Below the pieces are notes generated by a model. That model worked only from the letters and a program-made list of their open reading frames with translations. It was not told the origin of the DNA and did no database searches. Shown here piece after piece: positions 8,070 to 15,328 of a stretch of DNA of 27,860 nucleotides; position 1 is the stretch's first letter, and each line of letters starts with the position of its first letter. Source of the DNA: Paludibacteraceae bacterium (GTDB lineage: Bacteria > Bacteroidota > Bacteroidia > Bacteroidales > Paludibacteraceae); assembly GCA_016297215.1 (NCBI GenBank), contig JAEDGZ010000028.1, positions 1-27,860 on the forward strand, read 5' to 3'. The translations under genes were made by a program, and so were the position numbers.

Positions 8070-8181
8070 TTAACATATAATTAACGTGTAATTATTCATT
8101 AATTATTTTTCATCGGGTACATTGAGCGTATAATTCTGCAACGAAAAATTAATGGTTAATTATACGATAATTATATGTTAA
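8070..8181. repeat. MITE-like long inverted repeat
   Basis: A 26-base left arm (8070-8095, TTAACATATAATTAACGTGT then AATTAT) matches the reverse complement of the right arm (8156-8181) at 23 of 26 positions. A second inner pair, CATTAATTATTTTTC (8098-8112) with GAAAAATTAATG (about 8143-8154), leaves a central loop near 30 bases. The whole 112 bp can fold as one hairpin. It occupies most of the gap between the lipoprotein gene and pnuC. A related arm stands alone at 12513-12546. Confidence 0.75.
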
Positions 8182-8189
8182 AAGGAAGG

Positions 8190-10172
8190 TTATTTCTTGG
8201 TAGCATTGGCATCTTTGCGGAGTTCGCGGGGTTTGGCTTCCAGTTGGGGGCGGGCGAGGTAGTCGAAACGCTCCTCGAAGTCCCAGTTGGCGCGCAGGCT
8301 GAGTTTAGCAGGGAAATAATAGACCGGCTCGGGTTGTCGCTTGGTCGCCCAGTCGCCCGTCGTCCACCTGCCATCACCGTTCAAGTCGAAATAGAGGCGC
8401 AAGTAATAGGTCTTGGGGGCGAGGTACTCGAACTTCGTACCCTCCTCGCGGGCGGGCAACTCGCGGACAGGCTGGTCTTTCTCGCTGAGCAACTGCAAGC
8501 GGATACGCGGGTCGTAGTCCGGCAGGCGGATGAGCAAGGTGGAGTAGTCTTCAGGGGTCTTCAGTTTGAGCGTGAACTTCTTCTTGTCGCTCGCCACGCC
8601 GTAGATGTCGCGCACGGCAGCGGAGTCGAGGTGCAACTCATACTGCTTGCCTTGTTGCAAGGGGGCAACAACTTGGAAACTCATCACATCTTTGCGAAGG
8701 AGCGTGAAGGGTTTGTCTATGAGCAGGGTGTCTTGCTTCTCGTAGAGGCGGATGCTGTCGGTGTAGATAGAGTCGATAGGGAAAGCGGCAATGACGCATA
8801 GCGTGTCGTACACTTCGAACTTGTCTTTCGCATTGCTCTTGAGGTCGAGTTTGCGCTCGCGGGCTTTCTTCTCCTGCGCCTCTTTGGCTTTCTGGGTCAT
8901 GCGCGGTGCACGATAGATGGCGGAGACGGTATCGGTCTGCAGCACGAGGTTATACAGGGAGTCGGACTTGAGGTAAGTCATCTCCAGATAGATGGTGTCT
9001 TGGCGGATGGCGATGGAGTCGGTGAGCCAATAGACGAGGGTGTCGCGCGTAGGATTGGCTTGAAGGAGGGTGTATGCCCACGGGTCAGTCCACAGGCTGT
9101 CGGCGCGCGTGGAATCCATGGCAGAGGGCGGCATGGCGCGCAGAGCGGGGAGGCTGTCTTGCGGCGCAGAGAACTGCAACTTGATGATATGCGGCTCGTC
9201 GCGGTATGCACGTTGGAAATAGTAGCGTTGCTTGTCTTCCTTGAAGAACCAGAGCAGCAAGTCAGCAGGTCCGACGTAGGTGTTGCGGATGGTTAGGATG
9301 GTGTCTATCTGTGGCACCGACGCGAGGGAATCGATGGGATCAGCGAGTTCTTTCCATATTGTGTCGAAGACGATTTCTGTCTCGTATTCGGGTATGACGA
9401 GTGAGTCGGCGAACGCCAGTCCCTCGCCGGGCTGGTAGAGGAAGTCGCGGCTTTGGTCTTGCAGGGCATAGAGGCGATAGACGCCGTTGCGCAGGTTCTG
9501 AATACCGAACTCACCCAAGGAGTCGGAGCGCGCTACGCGGGTGAAAGGCAGGGTGGAGAAAGCACTATCGTGGAGGTTGGCTTGCAGTCCGACCATCAGT
9601 CCCGACACGGGGTTGAGGTCTTCGGCATTGGCAACGCGCCCATAGACCTCCATGGAGTCGATGCGGTCGCCGGTAGAGAACGCGAACACATAGCCTCGCA
9701 CAGGGTTCTTCTCCGTGTAGTCGCAGATGGCGCTGCCGAAATCAAGGGTGTAGGTGGTGGAGTCGATGAGGTCTTCCTGCATCTCCACCGTAACCTTCTT
9801 GCCCACTGCCTTCACGACAGGGGGCACCTGCTGCGGCGGGGAAACAAGCAGATTCTGCTGGATGTTATCGAGTTGCAGATACTCGTTGAAGGTAATCTCT
9901 ATCTTCTTTCCATGGAAGTTGACGGACTGGTTCAGCGGTTGCTCTTTTACCATCCGCGGCGGGACAGTGTCTTTCGGTCCTCCCTGCGGTCCTATCCCTC
10001 GGTTGGCACACGAGGAGAGGAACGTCAGCAGGAGGATGAACGGTATATTACCGCAGGCGAGACGCCTGCGTCCCCAGTAGTCTCTATGGTGCGGCTTGGA
10101 GACCGCACCTCCTTTATTGTTCGCGACACTATCGGGAAATCCCCGGTATAAGCGATAGGGAACCTTCATCAT
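8190..10172 (-). CDS. Ig-like domain lipoprotein (Big_5 type), outer envelope
   Basis: This is probably a periplasm- or surface-exposed lipoprotein of unknown function. The start at 10172 (ATGATGAAG) gives about 660 residues; the frame is open upstream to 10262, but that part lies inside the deacetylase gene. A hydrophobic stretch IPFILLLTFLSSC ends in a lipobox with C55, followed by ANRGIGPQGGPKDTVPP. The GGPKDTxPP motif and the Ig-like domain after it (KKIEITFNEYLQL, LDFGSAICDYTEKNP) are typical of Bacteroidota Ig-like lipoproteins. The rest is beta-rich, with FAFSTGDRIDSMEVYG and RLYFDLNGDGRWTTGDW near the C-terminus. Oddly, about 40 residues precede the hydrophobic segment, and nearly all of them are encoded by dispersed repeats (10038-10150). 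Third gene behind the glucokinase promoter. Confidence 0.82.
   Translation of the reverse strand: MMKVPYRLYRGFPDSVANNKGGAVSKPHHRDYWGRRRLACGNIPFILLLTFLSSCANRGIGPQGGPKDTVPPRMVKEQPLNQSVNFHGKKIEITFNEYLQLDNIQQNLLVSPPQQVPPVVKAVGKKVTVEMQEDLIDSTTYTLDFGSAICDYTEKNPVRGYVFAFSTGDRIDSMEVYGRVANAEDLNPVSGLMVGLQANLHDSAFSTLPFTRVARSDSLGEFGIQNLRNGVYRLYALQDQSRDFLYQPGEGLAFADSLVIPEYETEIVFDTIWKELADPIDSLASVPQIDTILTIRNTYVGPADLLLWFFKEDKQRYYFQRAYRDEPHIIKLQFSAPQDSLPALRAMPPSAMDSTRADSLWTDPWAYTLLQANPTRDTLVYWLTDSIAIRQDTIYLEMTYLKSDSLYNLVLQTDTVSAIYRAPRMTQKAKEAQEKKARERKLDLKSNAKDKFEVYDTLCVIAAFPIDSIYTDSIRLYEKQDTLLIDKPFTLLRKDVMSFQVVAPLQQGKQYELHLDSAAVRDIYGVASDKKKFTLKLKTPEDYSTLLIRLPDYDPRIRLQLLSEKDQPVRELPAREEGTKFEYLAPKTYYLRLYFDLNGDGRWTTGDWATKRQPEPVYYFPAKLSLRANWDFEERFDYLARPQLEAKPRELRKDANATKK
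10038..10150 (-). repeat. Composite of three dispersed repeats at the 5' end of the lipoprotein gene
   Basis: Reading the minus strand, 10150-10125 (TACCGGGGATTTCCCGATAG then TGTC) resembles 5766-5790 in uup. 10109-10088 is a 7-bp hairpin GGTGCGG / CCGCACC. 10079-10038 (TACTGGGGACGCAGGCGTC onward to ACCGTTC) closely matches 12277-12317 in the intergenic region. The perfect hairpin GCAGGCG-TCT-CGCCTGC lies at the centre of the last module. Confidence 0.8.
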
Positions 10173-10213
10173 TCTACAATACACAATTAGAGTATCTCTC
10201 TTTGCGGAGAGGG

Positions 10214-10843
10214 TTAGGATTGTTCTATCGGCAGTATGTCGTAGCCTTCGGATTGGAGCCATTCGATGGCTTGGGGGAGGACTTCGAGCATACGTTCGTT
10301 GGACTTGAGGGAGTCGTGGAAGTTAATGATACTGCCGTTGCGGGTGAGCGTCTTGATGATAGCGAGCATGCGTTCGGGCGAGTATTTCTTGTGGTAATCG
10401 TGCGTGAGTACGTCCCACAAGTAAATCTTGTATCCCTTTTGCAGCAGGGCTTTTCGTTGCCAGAGCCATGTCCTGCCGTAGGGCGGTCGGAAGAGGCGGG
10501 TGCTGCCCAAGAGTGCGGCTGCTTTGTCCACTTCGCGCAGGTAGGCTGCGGTAGAGAGCCGCATGCCTTTCACATGGTGGAAGGTATGGTTGCCGACGGC
10601 GTGCCCTTCCGCCACCACTTGCCGATAGACCTCAGGATGTTTGCGCACGTTGTCCGCCACCATGAAGAAGGTCGCCTTGACGTTGTACTTGCGTAAAATG
10701 TCCAATACCCGAGGGGTTACCTCGGGTATCGGTCCGTCGTCGAAGGTCAGATAGACGGCTTTGCGCTCAGGGCGAATACGCCATATTGCGGTTCGGTACA
10801 TCTTCTGCCACCACATTGGGAATTGATAAAGCAGTCTCACCAT
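10214..10843 (-). CDS. Polysaccharide deacetylase (NodB homology domain)
   Basis: This is a metal-dependent carbohydrate esterase of family CE4, acting on N-acetylated sugars of peptidoglycan or another glycan (substrate not visible). The 209-residue product starts MVRLLYQFPMWWQKMY. It carries TFDDGP (D35, D36), the metal-binding HTFHH (H86, H90), RPPYGRTW, WDVLTHDY and the catalytic NFHDS near the C-terminus, so the active site is complete. The N-terminus has a short hydrophobic, tryptophan-rich region but no clear signal peptide. The ATG at 10843 was chosen because it lies four bases after the glucokinase stop; the frame extends to 10876 inside that gene. A small hairpin CTCTC / GAGAG (10196-10211) follows its stop. 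Confidence 0.92.
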   Translation of the reverse strand: MVRLLYQFPMWWQKMYRTAIWRIRPERKAVYLTFDDGPIPEVTPRVLDILRKYNVKATFFMVADNVRKHPEVYRQVVAEGHAVGNHTFHHVKGMRLSTAAYLREVDKAAALLGSTRLFRPPYGRTWLWQRKALLQKGYKIYLWDVLTHDYHKKYSPERMLAIIKTLTRNGSIINFHDSLKSNERMLEVLPQAIEWLQSEGYDILPIEQS

Positions 10844-10847
10844 GGTC

Positions 10848-11807
10848 TTATTCTCCCCATGCCAATGCGGAAGCACCGAGCACGGCAGCGTCTGCCTCTT
10901 TCAAATCGGAGAACATCACTTTCACTTTGCCTTTCCAGATATCCATCACGTCCTCGTTCAAGGTCTTCACGATGGGGTCGAGGATATAGTGTCCGCACTT
11001 GGTCATGCCGCCAAAGAGGATGATTGCCTCGGGTGCGGAGAACGCCACGAAGTCAGCGAACTTCTGTCCGAGCATCTTTCCGGTCTCGTCGAAGATGCGC
11101 TTTGCTACTTCATCGCCTTGCTCTGCTGCATCGAAGACATCCTTCGAGGTGATAGTCTCGGGCTCTAAGTTGCGCAGGAGGGTCGGCTCGTTGGTGTTCA
11201 TCACAATCTCGCGTGCGGTGCGTGCTACTCCCGTAGCGGAAGCGTATGCCTCCAAGCAGCCTTTGTGTCCGCAGCCGCAGAGGCGTGCGTTCTCACCACG
11301 AACGATCTTGGTATGTCCCAACTCACCGGCGAAGCCGTCGTGCCCATAGACCAACTTCCCGTCAATCACGATACCCGAGCCGACGCCCGTGCCGAGGGTA
11401 ATCATGATAAAGTTCTTCATGCCGCGTGCCGCGCCGTATGTCATCTCGCCCATAGCGGCAGCGTTGGCATCGTTGGTGATGCGGCAGGGGATACCGAACT
11501 TCGCGCTCATCATTTCCGAGAACGGCACGATGCCTTTCCACGGCAGGTTGGGAGCATTCTCAATATTTCCGCTGTAGTAGTTGGCATTAGGAGCACCCGC
11601 GCCGATGCCGCGGAACATCTCGATTCCGCCAAGCGGCTCAATGATTTTCACTGCCTCTTCGTGCAACGCGTTCACGTAGTCTTCAATCTTTGTGTACGCT
11701 TGTGTTTTGATGGATGTACGCGCCAGCACATGTCCTCTGGCGTCCACGATGCCCAATACGGAGTTGGTACCTCCCATATCAAGCCCTAAGACATAAGGTT
11801 TTTCCAT
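10848..11807 (-). CDS. ROK-family sugar kinase, probable glucokinase
   Basis: ROK kinases phosphorylate glucose or related hexoses with ATP in the cytosol. The 319-residue length is normal. The phosphate-binding GLDMGGTNSVLG is at 8-19, catalytic D113 lies in TNDANAAAMGE, and TLGTGVGSGIVIDG follows. The ROK zinc site comprises H165 (FAGELGH) and C177, C179 and C184 (CGCGHKGC), and the sugar contact E162 is present. Bacteroidota glucokinases have this arrangement, but N-acetylglucosamine or mannose kinases of the same family cannot be excluded. It is the first gene behind the promoter at 11905-11936 and is closely followed by the deacetylase gene. Confidence 0.9.
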   Translation of the reverse strand: MEKPYVLGLDMGGTNSVLGIVDARGHVLARTSIKTQAYTKIEDYVNALHEEAVKIIEPLGGIEMFRGIGAGAPNANYYSGNIENAPNLPWKGIVPFSEMMSAKFGIPCRITNDANAAAMGEMTYGAARGMKNFIMITLGTGVGSGIVIDGKLVYGHDGFAGELGHTKIVRGENARLCGCGHKGCLEAYASATGVARTAREIVMNTNEPTLLRNLEPETITSKDVFDAAEQGDEVAKRIFDETGKMLGQKFADFVAFSAPEAIILFGGMTKCGHYILDPIVKTLNEDVMDIWKGKVKVMFSDLKEADAAVLGASALAWGE

Positions 11808-11904
11808 AATCGATATAATGTGTTAATTGTTTGTTAATTAGCAAGGCTCATTATGTTTCCAAAAGCAGTAAGGTGCGTCTGCATGCTGCTCTTTATTCAG
11901 CCCG

Positions 11905-11936
11905 CAAAGGTACATAAAAAAAATGAAATATGCAAA
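11905..11936 (-). promoter_or_regulatory. Promoter of the glucokinase-deacetylase-lipoprotein operon
   Basis: On the minus strand, TTTG (11936-11933) and TACCTTTG (11912-11905) are 20 bases apart. Predicted transcription start is near 11898, leaving a leader of about 90 bases before the ATG at 11807. Confidence 0.78.
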
Positions 11937-12112
11937 TATCTCTTGCATTTTCCGTAAATCTCTTGTTTTTTCATGTAGTATTTGTTTTCTCAATGCTTGC
12001 CAATGTATCGGAATCTCGCCGAGGCTATGAGTAGCAGTCTCACAAAGAAGCATACAGGAAAAAAGAGTAAGACCAATTATTGCGTTTTGATATAAATACT
12101 ATCTAAGTTTTA

Positions 12113-12233
12113 TAGTTAGCGATTAGTTAGCGATTAGTTAGTGATTAGTTAGCGATTAGTTAGTGATTAGTTAGCGATTAGTTAGCGATTAGTTAGAGAT
12201 TAGTTAGCGATTAGTTAGTGATTAGTTAGTGAT
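12113..12233. repeat. Eleven tandem 11-bp units, TAGTTAG[C/T/A]GAT
   Basis: Exactly eleven 11-base units run without interruption. They vary only at position 8 (C in six units, T in four, A in one). The period is close to one helical turn, so every unit presents the same DNA face. Confidence 0.92.
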
Positions 12234-12240
12234 TACCCTG

Positions 12241-12343
12241 CCCGGGTGCGCAGGTCTCCCCGCCTGCTAAAAGGAATACTGGGGATGCAGGCGTCTCGAC
12301 TGCGGGATAAACCGTTCGGGTGCACAGGCCCTGCCTGCTAAAA
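12241..12343. repeat. Cluster of dispersed hairpin elements
   Basis: Two copies of a block GGGTGC[G/A]CAGG...CCTGCTAAAA (12244-12272 and 12318-12343) flank a copy of the palindromic element (12277-12317, TACTGGGGATGCAGGCGTC onward). The block order CCGGGTGCG, hairpin, GCTAAAA, ACTGGGGAYG recurs in the uup linker (5822-5766) with a different stem. Confidence 0.78.
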
Positions 12344-12390
12344 TTAAGGTAATGATATGCGAGTTGACCCAAATTATTTCTCAAACGATA

Positions 12391-12433
12391 GCCCCGAAGG
12401 GGCGATATAAAACAGAGTAGGGTGGAACCCTAC
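12391..12433. repeat. Double-hairpin REP-like element
   Basis: GCCCC-GAA-GGGGC (12391-12403) and GTAGGGT-GGA-ACCCTAC (12417-12433) are two perfect stems 13 bases apart. They resemble the paired-palindrome interspersed repeats common in Bacteroidota intergenic DNA. Confidence 0.65.
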
Positions 12434-12512
12434 GTATGCGAGATGAACTCCTACAAATCCCCCGCCCCGCTTCGTTTTCCCAGACCTGTCGGGATTTGGT
12501 TTTTGGTAATGA

Positions 12513-12546
12513 ATTAATGATTAATTATACGTTAATTACATGTTAG
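12513..12546. repeat. Solitary arm of the MITE-like repeat
   Basis: TTAATGATTAATTATACGTT, followed by AATTACATGTTA, closely matches the right arm and inner flank at 8150-8181. No matching opposite arm was found nearby. Confidence 0.6.
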
Positions 12547-12698
12547 AGAAAAAATATTTGAATAATTTCTGGAAATTTTTGTTGAAACCAAAAGAACCGT
12601 GGTCATCACCGTGTATTAGAACCTTATTTCGCCTTCACGTTAAGAATAGCACAATCATTACGAAAAACAGTCCTTTCTTTATGTTTTCAAGGCATATA

Positions 12699-12730
12699 TT
12701 TGCTCAATACAAGAAAAAACCATACCTTTG
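12699..12730 (+). promoter_or_regulatory. Promoter of the HXXEE-activase-dehydratase-tetR run
   Basis: TTTG (12699-12702) and TACCTTTG (12723-12730) are 20 bases apart. Predicted start is near 12737, about 80 bases before the ATG at 12817. The genes that follow to 18445 are closely spaced with no other promoter recognised. Confidence 0.8.
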
Positions 12731-12816
12731 TCGCTGTATTTAATAGACCTATTAAATAATAACGACAGGTAACCCGTTTCGCAAAGTAATTACGAACAAG
12801 GCAATACGAAGCAATT

Positions 12817-13443
12817 ATGAAAAAAGTAGGCTTATTTTTATTGAAGAACAACATCCATCTGATGACGCTGTGTTTCATCGGGTGGGCAGTATGGGCGGCA
12901 TGCAACTGGCAGGAGTTGGCGCTGGTGCAGCAACTGACGCTGGGATTATATGGCTTGCTCGTCTTGCACGAGTACGAAGAGAGTTACAAAGACCGCTTCC
13001 TTGAGTTAATGCTCGGGCGCGTCATGGGTATCGACCATCGCACCTTGCTACCGGGAGTGTCGCATATCGCACAGGCGTTGTACATCACGCTCGCTTTCTC
13101 GGCGGCACTCATCTGGCACAACCAACTATGGCTCACCTTTGCCGTATTGATACTCGGTCTTTTCGAGGGTTTTGTGCACAACATGGGTATCTTTCTCTTT
13201 CGCCTGCGGACGGTTTCCCCGGGCTGGTGGACGGCAATGCTGATGTGCGCCTATAGCATCTGGGCTATCGTGCTCATCAACCGCAATGTAGATTACGACG
13301 CTATCCAATGGCTATGGGGCATACTGATGTATCTTGCCTGCTTCTTCTCTATGGAGTGGCTTTTCCAAAAGATGATTGGCAACACGCTCGCAAGCCTCAA
13401 ATCCGCAGCCTCCCGCTTCCGCAAAGAGCGTTTCAGCGCCTAA
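12817..13443 (+). CDS. HXXEE-domain integral membrane protein
   Basis: This is a membrane protein of unknown function. The 208-residue product has about six hydrophobic segments (near 15-32, 38-52, 85-105, 108-125, 138-155 and 165-180) and the signature LHEYEE (H51, E54, E55) at the end of the second segment, which defines the HXXEE family. The C-terminus is basic (KSAASRFRKERFSA). It is the first gene behind a strong promoter. Its stop codon TAA is the first triplet of a TAACCAC repeat array that runs up to the next start codon, so it is probably co-transcribed with the activase. No mechanistic link to the activase is known to me. Confidence 0.78.
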   Translation: MKKVGLFLLKNNIHLMTLCFIGWAVWAACNWQELALVQQLTLGLYGLLVLHEYEESYKDRFLELMLGRVMGIDHRTLLPGVSHIAQALYITLAFSAALIWHNQLWLTFAVLILGLFEGFVHNMGIFLFRLRTVSPGWWTAMLMCAYSIWAIVLINRNVDYDAIQWLWGILMYLACFFSMEWLFQKMIGNTLASLKSAASRFRKERFSA

Positions 13444-13482
13444 CCACTAACCACTAACCACTGACCACTAACCACTAACTAT
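13441..13482. repeat. Period-7 array (TAACCAC), six units
   Basis: TAACCAC three times, TGACCAC, TAACCAC, TAACTAT. The first triplet is the stop codon of the HXXEE gene. The final AT are the first two bases of the activase start codon. Confidence 0.9.
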
Positions 13483-15298
13483 GTACTCATTGGGTATAGA
13501 CATCGGTTCAACCACCATCAAGATGGCGCTGGTGGATGCACGCGGGCAGGTGCTCGCTTGCGACTATCGGCGGCATAACGCCAACCCCATGGCAGTAGCC
13601 CGCGAGATGCTAACCTCCATGGAAGCAAAGGAGGTGCAGTCTCATGACCGCACCACAGCCCCCGAAAGTATCAAAGTGGCAGTGGGCATGACGGGCTCCG
13701 TGGGCATGGGCTATGCCGAGCGGCTGGGTATCCCCTTCGAGCAGGAGGTGATAGCCGCGGCGGAGGTGGTGCGCACCAGCTACCCTGAGACGCACACGCT
13801 GGTGGACATCGGCGGCGAGGACTCGAAGATGATTTTCTTCGCCGAGGGCAGAGTGCCCGACATGCGCATGAACGGCAACTGCGCCGGCGGCACGGGAGCC
13901 TTCATCGACCAGACGGCAACGCTCCTTGGCGTGGATGTCTCGGAGTTGAACGACTTGGCTGCACGGGCGAAGACCATCTATCCCATCGCCTCGCGCTGCG
14001 GGGTCTTCTCGAAGACCGATGTGCAGAACCTCATCAGCCGCAGTGTGCCGAAAGAGGACATCGCCGCCTCCATGCTCCACGCCATCTCCATGCAGGTGGT
14101 CAGCGCGTTGGCGCGAGGCATGGACATCCTGCCGAAAGTCTTCCTCTGCGGAGGTCCCTTCGCCTACATCCCCGAACTGCGCAAGCACCTCGCACAGGCG
14201 ATGGCGCTCTCCGAAGACGACCTCATCGTGCCCGAGCATACGCAGTGGATTCCCGCCATCGGAACGGCATTGCGAGTGGGGAAGAGCGAAAAAGGTGCAA
14301 GTGCCAAGTTCCAAGTATCCAGTTTGCAGGATTTGGCAGCCCTCTTCGCGCATGCGGATACCCTCTCGCTCACAACCTCCTCACTCGAGCCCCTCTTCAC
14401 CGACCGCCACGACTACAATACGTGGCTCCAACAGAAGCAGACTATCTCTCTCAACTCTAAACCCTCAACGCTCAACTCTCAACCCTCATCCACTTTCTTC
14501 CTCGGCGTGGACTCCGGCAGCACCACCACCAAGTTGGTACTCCTCAACGACCGTGGCGACATAGTCTATTCCGACTACCGCTACAACCGCGGCAACGCCT
14601 TCCAGACCTTCTACGACGCACTCTCGACCATGCGCGAGGCGATAGGGCACGACATAACGATTGCCGGCAGTTGCGCCACAGGCTATGGCGAGAACTTGCT
14701 CAAGACGGCGTTCAATCTCGACCACAGCATCGTGGAGACGATGGCGCATTTCCTTGCCGCCAAGCACCTCTGTCCGCAGGTGAGTTTCGTGTTGGACATC
14801 GGTGGGCAGGACATGAAAGCCATCTTCGTGGAGAACGGCTCCATACAGTGCATAGAGATTAACGAAGCCTGCTCCTCCGGCTGCGGCTCCTTCCTGATGA
14901 CCTTCGCCCAGCAGTTGGGCTACACCGTGGAGCAGTTCGCAGAGAAAGCCCTTCTCGCCGCGCATCCCTACGACCTCGGCACCCGCTGCACGGTCTTCAT
15001 GAACAGCAAGGTGAAGCAGGCGATGCGCGAGGGTGCAGCCATAGAGGACATTGCTGCCGGCTTCAGTTACTCGGTCATCAAGAACTGTCTCTATAAGGTA
15101 CTTAAACTGCAAAGTGTCAGCGAGTTAGGCGAGCATATCGTCGTGCAGGGCGGCACCTTCAAGAACCATTCCGTCGTCCGTGCGTTGGAGAAACTGACAG
15201 GCTGCCAAGTAACCTTCGCCCCCAGCCCCGAACTCATGGGCGCCTACGGCGCCGCACTCTATGCAAAAAGCAATGCCCTCTTAATTCTTAATTCCTAA
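13481..15298 (+). CDS. Acyl-CoA dehydratase activase, two tandem BadF/BcrA-type domains
   Basis: This is an ATP-driven iron-sulfur electron donor of the 2-hydroxyacyl-CoA dehydratase activator family (ASKHA fold). Two activase domains are seen in 605 residues. Domain 1 has GIDIGSTTIKMAL, NGNCAGGTGAFID with C134, and SRCGVFSKTD with C173. Domain 2 has GVDSGSTTTKLVLL, NEACSSGCGSF with C464, and TRCTVFMNSK with C503. In both, the cluster cysteines are 39 residues apart, the spacing known from the activator HgdC. The inter-domain linker holds two period-7 arrays (about residues 272-283 and 324-337). In homologues known to me, these domains continue into the protein encoded downstream. Here a repeat array with two in-frame stops ends the gene, and the last residues LLILNS are repeat-encoded. 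Confidence 0.88.
   Translation: MYSLGIDIGSTTIKMALVDARGQVLACDYRRHNANPMAVAREMLTSMEAKEVQSHDRTTAPESIKVAVGMTGSVGMGYAERLGIPFEQEVIAAAEVVRTSYPETHTLVDIGGEDSKMIFFAEGRVPDMRMNGNCAGGTGAFIDQTATLLGVDVSELNDLAARAKTIYPIASRCGVFSKTDVQNLISRSVPKEDIAASMLHAISMQVVSALARGMDILPKVFLCGGPFAYIPELRKHLAQAMALSEDDLIVPEHTQWIPAIGTALRVGKSEKGASAKFQVSSLQDLAALFAHADTLSLTTSSLEPLFTDRHDYNTWLQQKQTISLNSKPSTLNSQPSSTFFLGVDSGSTTTKLVLLNDRGDIVYSDYRYNRGNAFQTFYDALSTMREAIGHDITIAGSCATGYGENLLKTAFNLDHSIVETMAHFLAAKHLCPQVSFVLDIGGQDMKAIFVENGSIQCIEINEACSSGCGSFLMTFAQQLGYTVEQFAEKALLAAHPYDLGTRCTVFMNSKVKQAMREGAAIEDIAAGFSYSVIKNCLYKVLKLQSVSELGEHIVVQGGTFKNHSVVRALEKLTGCQVTFAPSPELMGAYGAALYAKSNALLILNS
14295..14329 (+). repeat. Degenerate period-7 array inside the activase gene
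   Basis: GTGCAAG, TGCCAAG, TTCCAAG, TATCCAG, TTTGCAG encode part of ASAKFQVSSLQ right after the first activase domain. Confidence 0.55.
14450..14491 (+). repeat. Period-7 array in the activase inter-domain linker, six units
   Basis: CTCAACT, CTAAACC, CTCAACG, CTCAACT, CTCAACC, CTCATCC: 42 bases, so the reading frame is kept. They encode the serine/proline-rich linker SLNSKPSTLNSQPSS just before the second activase domain. Confidence 0.85.
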
Positions 15299-15322
15299 TT
15301 CCTAACTCCTAATTCCTAATTA
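15281..15322. repeat. Period-7 array splitting the activase from its downstream part
   Basis: TTAATTC twice, CTAATTC, CTAACTC, CTAATTC, CTAATTA: six units, 42 bases. It stays in frame with both flanking genes but carries TAA stops at 15296-15298 and 15317-15319. Confidence 0.9.
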
Positions 15323-15328
15323 GAAACG

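Larger units (their letters stand above)
11937..12698. other. Repeat-rich intergenic region between divergent operons
   Basis: About 760 bases lie between the glucokinase promoter (minus) and the HXXEE gene promoter (plus), without a credible gene. They hold, in order, an AT-rich stretch, an 11-unit period-11 array (12113-12233), a cluster of dispersed hairpin elements (12241-12343), a double hairpin (12391-12433) and a single arm of the MITE-like repeat (12513-12546). The short open frames here start or end inside repeats and lack family resemblance. Confidence 0.8.

Noticed and set aside
8051..8189. NAD-type riboswitch upstream of pnuC
   Set aside because: The region is an AT-rich long inverted repeat; I see no conserved aptamer sequence.
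11838..12053. Small minus-strand open frame (71 codons) upstream of glucokinase
   Set aside because: It overlaps the glucokinase promoter and leader and is unlike any known protein.
12113..12233. Iteron-type replication origin from the 11-bp repeats
   Set aside because: No Rep, DnaA-box cluster or partition gene is nearby; the surroundings are ordinary chromosomal genes.
12540..12743. Small plus-strand open frame (67 codons) before the HXXEE gene
   Set aside because: It starts inside a repeat arm and runs across the promoter at 12699-12730; no family resemblance.
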